Positions 1 through 6,023 of a stretch of DNA of 10,591 nt are shown piece by piece. Made by a program: the position numbers and the translations under genes. Position 1 is the first letter of the stretch; each line of letters opens with the position of its first letter. The stretch is from an uncultured Eubacteriales bacterium (lineage in GTDB: Bacteria; Bacillota; Clostridia; Oscillospirales; Butyricicoccaceae): the NCBI GenBank assembly GCA_934630445.1, contig CAKTWY010000083.1, positions 1-10,591 of the forward strand, given 5' to 3'. The notes under the pieces are model-generated. The model did no database searches. It was not told where the DNA came from and saw only the letters and a list, made by a program, of their open reading frames with translations.

Positions 1-321
1 TACGACTGGAACAACGTCAAAGCGCTTCTCGAGCGGGAGATCGGCTGGGAGGGCGCGCGGGAGGCGCACAAGGGCCTTCACACGAGCTGCGCGCTCGAGC
101 GGGTCAAGGAGCACTCGCAGTTTGAAGCCTTCCGCCGGATGGAGACACAGACGATCCCCTTTTCGGCGGTCGAGCTGTGCTGCGCGGTGAGTTTGGGGAG
201 CATCACGCGCGAGGCAGCGATTGAGGAGATGAAGACGGTCTGCGGCTTTCTGGCCGAAGCGCCGGAGGAGAGCGCCTGTATGCACCGTTTTGTCAAGGGC
301 GCGCTGGGGCGCGGCGTATGA
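1..321 (+). CDS. C-terminal fragment of unidentified protein, possibly a PP-loop ATPase (partial)
   Basis: The frame is open from the first base and ends in TGA at 319-321, so only the last 106 residues are visible and the start lies left of the window. The visible part has a motif reading HTSCALE followed by VKEHSQF, a second Cys pair (ELCCAV), and the segment GSITREAAIEEMK near the end. A 'REIGW...' segment followed by a conserved His/Cys patch and a TREEAL-like helix resembles the tail of PP-loop ATP pyrophosphatases such as sugar amidotransferase or ExsB-like proteins. The ATP-binding loop itself is outside the window, so this is only a tentative resemblance. The stop codon overlaps the start of the next gene (ATGA), which suggests one operon with translational coupling. 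The presence of a real gene here is fairly certain, but the function is not. Confidence 0.6.
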   Translation, partial: YDWNNVKALLEREIGWEGAREAHKGLHTSCALERVKEHSQFEAFRRMETQTIPFSAVELCCAVSLGSITREAAIEEMKTVCGFLAEAPEESACMHRFVKGALGRGV

Positions 322-1178
322 ATGCGGCTGTTTTTGATTGCTTCGCAACAAAAAACACGGATTTTCATCGCGCGCATCTCGCCCTGCGGGCAACCGACGC
401 GCATGCGTGTAAAAAACAGTCCATAACTGTTTTTTACTTTTCACCGTGCGGCTCGACGCGGTCGTATGCCGAAACGGCGGCGCAGGTCCTGCGGGAAGCG
501 GGGCATGCGGTCGCCTGTATGGATCTGACAGAGGGCGGCAGCAAAACAGCGCGCTGCGGCGGCGCGCTTTGCTTTCTGTGCTGCCCGGTTTACGAGGCGG
601 GCGCGCCCGCGCTTTTTCTGGAGCGGCTGGCCACGCTGGAACTTCGCTTTGAAAGTGCGGCGCTGCTGGTGACATACGGCGGCGTGGCGGCAGGGCACGC
701 GCTGGACGATCTTGCCCGTTTTGCCAGGGCGCAGGGCATGCGCCTCGCGGGCGCGGCGCGCGTTCCGGAGCGGCACTGCTTTTTGACGCGATCGTTCGCA
801 TTCACGGAGGAGAAAAAACGCTGGACCCGCGCTTTTGCGTGCGCGGCGATGGAAAACGCCGCGGCGGGGAAGAACGTCAAAATCGGACGCGGCGCGCGCC
901 ACGCGCTCGCCGCGCGGTTCGTCGGGCGGTTTCGGGCGCGCTTTTTCCCGCCGCCCGGCACCGATCCTGCCAAATGCGTCCGCTGCGGCGCGTGTGAGGC
1001 GGCATGCCCCTCCGGCGCGCTCAAAGCGGGAGGAACGGACGCTGCGCGCTGTATCCGCTGCGTCGGCTGCGTGTCCGTATGCCCGACCGGGGCGCGGGTG
1101 TTTCGCGCGCATATTCTGGCGCGCGCCGGACTGCGCGCTGCAGCGCTCGTGCCGGGAAAACCGCGCATGTATGTGTAA
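318..1178 (+). CDS. EFR1-like flavodoxin / double [4Fe-4S] ferredoxin fusion protein
   Basis: This 286-residue protein joins a flavodoxin-like domain to a bacterial two-cluster ferredoxin domain, an arrangement known as EFR1-family in anaerobic Bacillota. The flavodoxin fold starts near residue 36 with an FMN phosphate-loop-like sequence (FYFSPCGSTRSYAE) and a later loop VTYGGVAAGHAL. Two classic CxxCxxCxxxCP motifs occupy C220/C223/C226/C230 and C245/C248/C251/C255, enough to ligate two [4Fe-4S] clusters. The expected role is cytoplasmic electron transfer between a flavin and Fe-S centres; partners and substrate are unknown. The only in-frame ATG upstream of the flavodoxin core is at 318, overlapping the previous stop. 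This leaves a 35-residue N-terminal extension that has no flavodoxin character and is encoded by DNA with two hairpins. The true start is therefore the weakest part of this call. nfo follows 32 bases downstream on the same strand. Confidence 0.85.
   Translation: MNAAVFDCFATKNTDFHRAHLALRATDAHACKKQSITVFYFSPCGSTRSYAETAAQVLREAGHAVACMDLTEGGSKTARCGGALCFLCCPVYEAGAPALFLERLATLELRFESAALLVTYGGVAAGHALDDLARFARAQGMRLAGAARVPERHCFLTRSFAFTEEKKRWTRAFACAAMENAAAGKNVKIGRGARHALAARFVGRFRARFFPPPGTDPAKCVRCGACEAACPSGALKAGGTDAARCIRCVGCVSVCPTGARVFRAHILARAGLRAAALVPGKPRMYV
330..356. repeat. Imperfect hairpin with T/A tracts at the 5' end of the EFR1-like gene
   Basis: The arms 330-341 (GTTTTTGATTGC) and 345-356 (GCAACAAAAAAC) pair at 10 of 12 positions around a three-base TTC loop. 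The structure sits just after the stop codon of the upstream gene and inside the reading frame of the next one. A remnant of a terminator of the upstream gene is possible, but the GC-poor stem makes this uncertain. Confidence 0.4.
411..435. repeat. Perfect 10-bp inverted repeat, terminator-like
   Basis: AAAAAACAGT (411-420) and ACTGTTTTTT (426-435) are exact reverse complements around the loop CCATA. An A-tract, short stem and T-tract resemble a weak bidirectional intrinsic terminator, but the structure lies inside the open reading frame immediately before the flavodoxin core. It may act as an attenuator, or it may mark where the upstream transcript used to end. Its effect is inferred only. 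Confidence 0.5.
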
Positions 1179-1199
1179 CGTGCACGAAATCAATCGATC

Positions 1200-1206
1200 G
1201 GAGGAA
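1200..1206 (+). promoter_or_regulatory. Ribosome binding site deciding the nfo start
   Basis: GGAGGAA lies four bases before the ATG at 1211. It fixes that ATG as the start even though the frame stays open far upstream, through the EFR1-like gene. Confidence 0.85.
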
Positions 1207-1210
1207 TACG

Positions 1211-2044
1211 ATGCTTCATATCGGATGCCATTTATCATCTTCAAAAGGCTTTTACCATATGGGGGAAGAGGCCCTCTCCATTGGGGCGGATACGTTCCAG
1301 TTCTTCACGCGCAACCCGCGCGGTGGCGCGGCGAAAGCCCTCGACAGCGCAGACGCGGCGCGGCTCGTATCGTTCATGCGAGAACACGCCTTTGCCCCTG
1401 TCGTGGCGCATGCGCCGTACACGCTGAACGCCTGCGCGGCGGACGCGCGCGTGCGTGCTTTTGCGCGCGAGGCGATGGAGGACGACCTTGCGCGCATGGA
1501 GCATCTCCCGGGCAATTACTATAATTTTCATCCCGGCAGCCATGTCGGCCAGGGCGAGGCGGAAGGGATTCGCCTGATCACAGAGCAGCTCAACGACCTC
1601 CTGTGGTCCGGGATGCACACGATGGTCCTGCTTGAGACGATGGCGGGCAAGGGCAGCGAGGTCGGGCGCAGCTTTGAGGAAATACGCAGCATTCTGGACG
1701 GCGTGCGTGAGGCGGACAAGGTCGGTGTGTGCCTGGATACCTGCCATATTTATGACGCGGGATACGACATCGTGGGCGACCTGGACGCTGTGCTGGAGTG
1801 CTTTGACCGCGTCATCGGGCTGAGCCGCCTGCGCGCGGTGCACCTGAACGACAGCAAGAATCCGTTCGCCAGCCATAAAGACCGCCACGAGGTGATCGGT
1901 GCGGGTGCGCTTGGCCTTGCGGCGGTGGAGCGCGTGATCAACCATCCGGCGCTGCGCGCCCTGCCCTTTATCCTGGAGACGCCGAACGACTTGGCGGGAT
2001 ATGGGAGGGAAATCGCGCTCCTGCGCGGCGCATACCGGGAATAG
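1211..2044 (+). CDS. nfo: Endonuclease IV (AP endonuclease, trinuclear Zn)
   Basis: This 277-residue protein matches the usual length of endonuclease IV (about 280). It cleaves the backbone 5' of abasic sites and removes blocked 3' ends during cytoplasmic base-excision repair. All nine zinc ligands of the family can be placed: H67 (VAHAPY), H107 (FHPGSH), E142 (LETMAGKG), D176 and H179 (CLDTCHIYDAGYD), H211 (HLNDSK), D224 and H226 (KDRHE) and E256 (ILETP). The fold is a single TIM barrel with no added domains or signal peptide. The start at 1211 is chosen for its GGAGGAA site and because the family begins with a short MxxIGxH strand, here MLHIGCH. It lies 32 bases after the EFR1-like gene with no visible terminator between them, so co-transcription is likely. 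A long hairpin follows. Confidence 0.97.
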   Translation: MLHIGCHLSSSKGFYHMGEEALSIGADTFQFFTRNPRGGAAKALDSADAARLVSFMREHAFAPVVAHAPYTLNACAADARVRAFAREAMEDDLARMEHLPGNYYNFHPGSHVGQGEAEGIRLITEQLNDLLWSGMHTMVLLETMAGKGSEVGRSFEEIRSILDGVREADKVGVCLDTCHIYDAGYDIVGDLDAVLECFDRVIGLSRLRAVHLNDSKNPFASHKDRHEVIGAGALGLAAVERVINHPALRALPFILETPNDLAGYGREIALLRGAYRE

Positions 2045-2096
2045 AGCTGTGCTTGAACGGATGATACAGGACGGATAAAGCAACCGAAACAATAAG

Positions 2097-2130
2097 AACC
2101 GCTGAGAATACGTGCGTATTCTCAGCGGTT
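2097..2130. terminator. Long hairpin, probable terminator shared by nfo and kdpE
   Basis: AACCGCTGAGAATACG (2097-2112) is an exact reverse complement of CGTATTCTCAGCGGTT (2115-2130), giving a 16-bp dyad with a tiny centre. It lies 52 bases after the nfo stop and between convergent genes. The following T-run is poor on the + strand (TTTCAGCTTGTT) and somewhat better on the - strand (TCTTATTGTTT), so termination strength is uncertain. Confidence 0.65.
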
Positions 2131-2202
2131 TCAGCTTGTTAAAAAAGTTTTTTGCGTGGCAACGCCAATCAAATTCCCCAAAAAATCAGGACAAAAGGTG
2201 AA

Positions 2203-2218
2203 TTGGCCGCAAGGCCAA
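2203..2218. repeat. Six-base-pair stem with GCAA (GNRA) tetraloop
   Basis: TTGGCC (2203-2208) and GGCCAA (2213-2218) flank GCAA, a stable GNRA loop when read on the + strand. It is followed by an A-run on +, which is a T-run upstream on the - strand. Confidence 0.5.
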
Positions 2219-2257
2219 AAAAGTCGATCTGGGCCATACGACTGGCTTTTCAACTCT

Positions 2258-2283
2258 GAAACAGCGCGATTTTGCGCTGTTTC
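2258..2283. repeat. Perfect 10-bp inverted repeat
   Basis: GAAACAGCGC (2258-2267) and GCGCTGTTTC (2274-2283) are exact reverse complements with a six-base centre, GATTTT. No T-run follows on either strand, so this looks like RNA structure or a repeat element rather than a simple terminator. Confidence 0.55.
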
Positions 2284-2314
2284 GCAGCTTTTACCATCGA
2301 GAGGCATGCGAGTC

Positions 2315-2340
2315 TCAAACGCAAGCGTGGTTGCGTTTGA
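2315..2340. repeat. Perfect 10-bp inverted repeat
   Basis: TCAAACGCAA (2315-2324) and TTGCGTTTGA (2331-2340) are exact reverse complements around GCGTGG. It lies 46 bases beyond the kdpE stop on the transcribed side of that gene. Confidence 0.55.
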
Positions 2341-2385
2341 TGGCTGTCTGGCGGAGGGCAGCTGCAAGGCGTCATGCGGCGCGTG

Positions 2386-3114
2386 CTATGCCTCTGCGCC
2401 ATCAGCATCCTCGCAGGAGCGGCGGATCATGCGGTAGCCGACGCCGATATGCGTCTGGATATATTCTGGATGGGATGGGTCGGCTTCGATCTTTTTGCGC
2501 AGCGTTGCCATAAAGACGCGCAGTGACGGCGTATCCGAGGAAAGTGCGCTGCCCCAGATCTCCTTGAGGATAAAATTGTGCGTGAGCACCTTGCCGGTAT
2601 TTTTTGCCAGCAGGCAGAGCAGGCGGTATTCGATCGGCGTCAGGTGTACCTCGCGCCCGGCGAGATAGGCGCAGCCTGCCGCGTAATCAATGCGCAGCTC
2701 GCCGTTTTCGTAAACGCTCGAAGCCTCGTCAAGGCGCTGCGAATCGTAGCGTACGCGCCGCAGCGCAACGCGCAGCCGCGCAAGCAGTTCCTCGATGCTG
2801 AAGGGCTTTGTCAGGTAGTCGTCCGCGCCGGCGTCGAGCGCCTCGACCTTGTCCTGGTCTTCGCTGCGCGCGCTGACGACGATGATGGGCGTGTTGGTCC
2901 AGGAACGGACTTTGCGGATGATCTCGACGCCGTCCATATCCGGCAGGCCGAGGTCGAGAATGATGACGTCCGGGCGGTAGGAGACGGCGTCGAGCACGCC
3001 TGCCGCGCCGGTCCGTGCGCGGTGGTACTGGTAGTTCTGCGTTTCCATAGTGGTGGAGATGAGGTTGGAGACGGCCGCGTCGTCCTCGATGATCAAAATC
3101 TGGGGTTTATTCAT
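2386..3114 (-). CDS. kdpE: KdpE, OmpR-family response regulator for potassium
   Basis: This 242-residue protein has the receiver plus winged-helix layout of the OmpR/PhoB family. The receiver (about 4-118) shows the acidic pocket E10/D11/D12, the phospho-acceptor D54 in ILDLGLPD, the switch S81 and the invariant K103 in LTKPF. The DNA-binding domain (about 140-232) includes the LTPIEYRLLCLLAKN helix and the VLTHNFILKEIWG and RVFMATLRKKIE recognition segments. It is expected to be phosphorylated by KdpD and to activate the Kdp transporter operon. Its ATG lies before the stop of kdpD, so the genes overlap by eight bases, with an AGAGGTG site inside the kdpD end. The pairing with a full KdpD makes the assignment firm within a large family. 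The direct targets are probably the kdp operon to the right and perhaps the divergent ktr promoter. Confidence 0.95.
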   Translation of the reverse strand: MNKPQILIIEDDAAVSNLISTTMETQNYQYHRARTGAAGVLDAVSYRPDVIILDLGLPDMDGVEIIRKVRSWTNTPIIVVSARSEDQDKVEALDAGADDYLTKPFSIEELLARLRVALRRVRYDSQRLDEASSVYENGELRIDYAAGCAYLAGREVHLTPIEYRLLCLLAKNTGKVLTHNFILKEIWGSALSSDTPSLRVFMATLRKKIEADPSHPEYIQTHIGVGYRMIRRSCEDADGAEA

Positions 3115-5779
3115 TCGTATTCACCTCTGCGCTTTGCAGTGTAAAATAAAAGACCGAACCGGTCGGAACATTGTCTTTGACGCCGATGACGCCGCCGTGC
3201 GCGGCGATGATGGATTTACACAGCGACAGGCCCAGGCCCATGCCGCGCCGCCCGTCGCCGCGGGCGTTGTTGGCGGTGTAGAACATATCAAACAGCTTCT
3301 TTTTCGCCTCGTCCGGGATGCCCGGGCCGCTGTCGGCAATGTCGACGACGACCATGCCGCCGTCGCGGCGCGCGCTGAGGCGGATGGCTGCGCCGGGCGG
3401 GGTATATTTGATGGCGTTGTTGATGATGTTGATGACGACCTGGACGATCAGGCGCGCGTCCATCCGCGCCATGAGCAGATCGTCCGATAGCTCGGTGCTG
3501 ATCGGGTGTTCCGCCGCATGCCTGTCCAGGTGAGAGATCGCCTCCTGAAACACCTCGTCGAGGAGCTCTGCCTCCATTTTGATCTTGATCGTGCCGTTTT
3601 CGATGCGCGTGACGGAGAGGAGGTTTTCCACCAGATTGACGAGCCACATCGAGTCGTCGTAGATCGAGGTGTAGAGCGCGCGTTTTTTGGCTTCACCAAG
3701 AATGGCGCTGTTTTCAAGAAGAATTCCGGCGCTGCCGGAGATGCTCGTCAGCGGCGTGCGCAGGTCGTGGGAGATCGCGCGCAGGAGGTTTGCACGCAGC
3801 GCCTCCTGCCGGGCGGTCTCCTCGACGCGGCGCTTTTCCTCGCCGAGGAGCTCCTTTTCCAGCACAAGGCCGCATTCGTCCAAAACGGCGAGCATCAGGT
3901 TCTTTTCAAACGCATCCGGAACATTTGTGCGGAAAGCGGAGATACCTGCGACCGCCAGCACACCGCCTTTGCCGCGCACGGCGAGGTACAGGCATTTTGC
4001 GCCGGGGAGCGTTCCGGTGCCGGCGCCGGCGTGTTTGTTGTTTTTCTGCACCCAGCGGGCGACGGCAGCTTCTTCGGCAGTGGTGTAGAGCGCCGTGTCG
4101 GCATCAGCTTCAGCGGCGAAAACGCGGACCTTGCGCAGCGCGCCGTCGGGGCCGATGGGGTAGATGAGCACAGTCCGGTCCAGAAGCTTGCGCAGCTGTA
4201 CGGCAGACGCCTCCAGAATGGCGTCCGCGCCTTCGGCCTTCTGCAGTTTCTGGCTGGTTTCAAACAGGACCTGCGTGCGGTAGGCTTTGCGGGCGGCCTG
4301 GCGCGCCTGCTCTTTTACGCGCAGTGTCAGCGAGCTCGCGATGAGGCTGGCCGCCAGCATGACGGCGAAAGTGAGCGGATAGCTTGGATCGGCCATGAGA
4401 GTGAAGCGCGGCGATGTGAAGAAAAAATTGAACAGCAGCACGCTTGCCAGCGATGAGAAAACGCCGTATACACGTCCGTTCGTCCAGATCGCGGTGAAGA
4501 GCACGCCGAGGATGTAGACCATCACGAGGTTCGCCTCGCTGAAGCCGAGGAAGAAAAAGACCCAAGCCACAGCGGAAGAAAACGTCAGGCACAGCATACT
4601 TTTCAGCAGATCCATCCAGGAAAAGTGCAGCTGTATCCGCAGCGGGAGATGTTTCGGTCTGTACGCGGGCTGGTTGTCAGGGATGATGTAGAGGTCGATA
4701 TCCGGCGCGAGGTGCGTCAGTCTGTCGACGAGGCTTTTCCCGCGCGCCCAGAAATATTGGCGGTGGTTGCAACGCCCAACAATGATTTTGGAGATGCCGC
4801 TCGCTTTTGCATACTCGGCGATCTGCACGGCCGCGTCGTCGCCGTACACAGTGTCGATGCGCGCGCCAAGCTCCTCCGCAAGGCGGAGGTTTGCCTGCAG
4901 GCGCCGACGGTTCTCGGCGCTCTGCTGCTTCAGGGCAGGCGTCTCGACAAAAAGAGCGGTAAAACCGCCGTGAAAAGCTTTCGCCATGCGCGCGGCAGTG
5001 CGGATGACCTTTGCGTTGGATGGAGAGCCGGACAGGCAGATCAGGACGTGCTCGTTTGTTTTCGCCTTGTCGCCGAGCGCGTCGGCCGTGCGGCTCAACC
5101 GGTCGGCTGTGCGGCGCAGGGCGATCTCGCGCAGCGCGGCGAGATTTTTCAGAGTGAAAAAGTTCTGCATGGCGCGGCCGGCCTGCATGGTGCGATACAC
5201 CTTGCCGGCGCGCAGGCGCTCAAGCAGTTCCTCCGGTTCAAGGTCGACAAGTTCGACCTGATCGGCAGCATCAAAGATCCGGTCGGGCACGCGCTCGCTC
5301 ACCGTGACGCCGGTGATGGATGCGACGACGTCGTTCAGGCTTTCCAGATGCTGGACGTTCACGGTCGTGTAGACGCTGATACCCGCGCGCAGCAGCTCCT
5401 CGATATCCTGATAGCGCTTGACGTGGCGGCTGCCATCGGCGTTTGTGTGAGCCAGCTCGTCGACGAGGACGAGCTGCGCGCGCCGTTCGAGCGCCGCGTC
5501 AAGGTCGAATTCGCGCAGCGTGATGCCGCGGTGGGGCACTTCGAGCACGGGCAGCTTTTCCAGACCCTCCAGGAGCGACAGCGTTTCCGGCCGGGTGTGC
5601 GGCTCGATATAGCCGGCGACAACGTCGACGCCGGCTTTAAGCGCCTGATGTGCGGCTTCGAGCATGGCGTAGGTCTTGCCGACGCCTGCGGCATAGCCGA
5701 AAAAGATTTTGAGACGCCCCTTGCTGCTCGGCTCGATCCGCCGCAGCAGCGCCTCGGGATCCGGACGACGGTCGTCCAT
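3107..5779 (-). CDS. kdpD: KdpD, potassium/turgor sensor histidine kinase
   Basis: At 890 residues it is full length (E. coli has 894). Domains in order: the KdpD nucleotide-binding domain (about 20-230) with Walker A GYAAGVGKT at 28-36 and the VLVDELAHTN motif at 104-113; a universal stress protein domain (about 243-368); four membrane segments (about 391-411, 417-433, 437-454, 468-485); a GAF-like region (about 515-640); the HisKA helix with phospho-acceptor H671 in ISHDLRTPL; and the ATPase domain with N box INNAIKY (785-791), DSGPG (816-820) and GMGLG (846-850). Inside the USP domain S250-G251-S252, twenty residues, then FTALF (273-277) match the cyclic di-AMP motif described for the Staphylococcus aureus KdpD, with F for the last Y. 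The ATG has a GGGGG site upstream. It phosphorylates KdpE, which follows with an 8-base overlap. Confidence 0.97.
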   Translation of the reverse strand: MDDRRPDPEALLRRIEPSSKGRLKIFFGYAAGVGKTYAMLEAAHQALKAGVDVVAGYIEPHTRPETLSLLEGLEKLPVLEVPHRGITLREFDLDAALERRAQLVLVDELAHTNADGSRHVKRYQDIEELLRAGISVYTTVNVQHLESLNDVVASITGVTVSERVPDRIFDAADQVELVDLEPEELLERLRAGKVYRTMQAGRAMQNFFTLKNLAALREIALRRTADRLSRTADALGDKAKTNEHVLICLSGSPSNAKVIRTAARMAKAFHGGFTALFVETPALKQQSAENRRRLQANLRLAEELGARIDTVYGDDAAVQIAEYAKASGISKIIVGRCNHRQYFWARGKSLVDRLTHLAPDIDLYIIPDNQPAYRPKHLPLRIQLHFSWMDLLKSMLCLTFSSAVAWVFFFLGFSEANLVMVYILGVLFTAIWTNGRVYGVFSSLASVLLFNFFFTSPRFTLMADPSYPLTFAVMLAASLIASSLTLRVKEQARQAARKAYRTQVLFETSQKLQKAEGADAILEASAVQLRKLLDRTVLIYPIGPDGALRKVRVFAAEADADTALYTTAEEAAVARWVQKNNKHAGAGTGTLPGAKCLYLAVRGKGGVLAVAGISAFRTNVPDAFEKNLMLAVLDECGLVLEKELLGEEKRRVEETARQEALRANLLRAISHDLRTPLTSISGSAGILLENSAILGEAKKRALYTSIYDDSMWLVNLVENLLSVTRIENGTIKIKMEAELLDEVFQEAISHLDRHAAEHPISTELSDDLLMARMDARLIVQVVINIINNAIKYTPPGAAIRLSARRDGGMVVVDIADSGPGIPDEAKKKLFDMFYTANNARGDGRRGMGLGLSLCKSIIAAHGGVIGVKDNVPTGSVFYFTLQSAEVNTNE

Positions 5780-5824
5780 GCCGTATCCCCCCGATCGATC
5801 ATGATTGATAAGAATGGATTTTGA

Positions 5825-5842
5825 GCCGCCGCAATCGGCGGC
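5825..5842 (-). repeat. GC-rich hairpin in the predicted kdpD leader
   Basis: GCCGCCG (5825-5831) and CGGCGGC (5836-5842) form a seven-base-pair stem with a four-base loop. On the transcribed strand it lies about 45 bases before the kdpD start and no T-run follows, so it is leader structure rather than a terminator. Confidence 0.5.
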
Positions 5843-5858
5843 AGCCGACTCCCGTATA

Positions 5859-5884
5859 CAAAATGAACGCTTGCGTTCATTTTG
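5859..5884. promoter_or_regulatory. Perfect 12-bp inverted repeat at the predicted kdpD transcription start
   Basis: CAAAATGAACGC (5859-5870) and GCGTTCATTTTG (5873-5884) are exact reverse complements separated by TT. The predicted start of the kdpD transcript (about 5883) falls at its right edge. It could therefore be a repressor operator just downstream of the promoter or a 5'-terminal hairpin on the mRNA. Choosing between these is not possible from sequence alone. Confidence 0.6.
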
Positions 5885-5889
5885 AAATT

Positions 5890-5898
5890 ATTATACCA
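5890..5898 (-). promoter_or_regulatory. Extended -10 promoter for kdpDE
   Basis: Read on the - strand the bases are TGGTATAAT, a perfect TG-N-TATAAT extended -10 element, about 110 bases before the kdpD start codon. No good TTGACA lies at the expected -35 position, which fits an activator-dependent or extended -10 promoter. Transcription would start near 5883. Confidence 0.65.
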
Positions 5899-5899
5899 C

Positions 5900-5913
5900 A
5901 GCTCATATGAGCT
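5900..5913. promoter_or_regulatory. 14-bp perfect palindrome in the kdpD promoter spacer
   Basis: AGCTCATATGAGCT reads identically on both strands and sits directly upstream of the extended -10, in the -10/-35 spacer of the kdpD promoter. A dimeric regulator bound there would be placed to block or remodel polymerase binding. The regulator is unknown. Confidence 0.45.
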
Positions 5914-5938
5914 TCGCGTTATATTTCACATCAAAACA

Positions 5939-5998
5939 TTAAGATTGTATTAAGATGCGCCTTAACAAAACTTTAATACACGGTATGCTGTCTTAACG
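5939..5998 (+). promoter_or_regulatory. Tandem TTAANA boxes, possible OmpR-family operator
   Basis: TTAAGA (5939), TTAAGA (5950), TTAACA (5962), TTAATA (5973) and TTAACG (5993) lie in direct orientation, start to start 11, 12, 11 and 20 bases apart. Direct hexamers at about 11-bp period are the usual binding layout of OmpR/PhoB-type regulators. KdpE, encoded next door, belongs to that class. Operator function is inferred. Confidence 0.5.
5962..5989 (+). promoter_or_regulatory. Candidate promoter for trkH-ktrA
   Basis: TTAACA (5962-5967, five of six matches to TTGACA) is followed after 16 bases by TATGCT (5984-5989, four of six to TATAAT). Transcription would start near 5996, giving a short leader before the ATG at 6024. 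The -35 coincides with one of the TTAANA boxes. Confidence 0.5.
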
Positions 5999-6023
5999 CG
6001 GCGCTAATCCGGCCGGTGGTAAG

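Larger units (their letters stand above)
2045..2385. other. Gene-free convergent intergenic region with several hairpins
   Basis: This 341-base stretch between the ends of nfo (+) and kdpE (-) holds no convincing gene. The short open frames in it have no ribosome binding site or recognisable domain. It is AT-richer than its surroundings in the 2130-2290 part. It contains a 16-bp hairpin (2097-2130), an A6-G-T6 palindrome (2141-2153), a TTGGCC stem capped by a GCAA tetraloop (2203-2218), a perfect 10-bp stem (2258-2283) and another perfect 10-bp stem (2315-2340). Such a density of perfect stems suggests a structured transcript end, a non-coding RNA or a small dispersed repeat. Confidence 0.6.

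Noticed and set aside
1004..1210. Upstream extension of the nfo frame
   Set aside because: It overlaps the ferredoxin domain of the previous gene in another frame, and the strong GGAGGAA site plus family alignment place the start at 1211.
441..1244. Long - strand open frame (267 codons) opposite the EFR1-like gene
   Set aside because: It mirrors a GC-rich real gene with clear Fe-S motifs on the other strand. Its translation is Arg/Ala-rich with no domain, and no ribosome binding site was found.
2131..2367. 78-codon - strand frame in the nfo/kdpE intergenic region (and an overlapping + strand frame at 2156-2437)
   Set aside because: Both frames run through several perfect inverted repeats, lack a good ribosome binding site and have no recognised domain. 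Structured non-coding DNA explains the region better, though a widespread repeat-encoded peptide is not excluded.
4625..5824. 399-codon + strand open frame opposite kdpD
   Set aside because: It is a shadow of the kdpD coding strand in a GC-rich genome. kdpD is full length with every family motif, and the + strand frame has no recognisable domain.
5780..6023. Possible cyclic di-AMP (ydaO-type) riboswitch before ktrB or kdpD
   Set aside because: The leaders are short (about 28 and 105 bases) and I saw none of the conserved ydaO core. Only simple stems are present.
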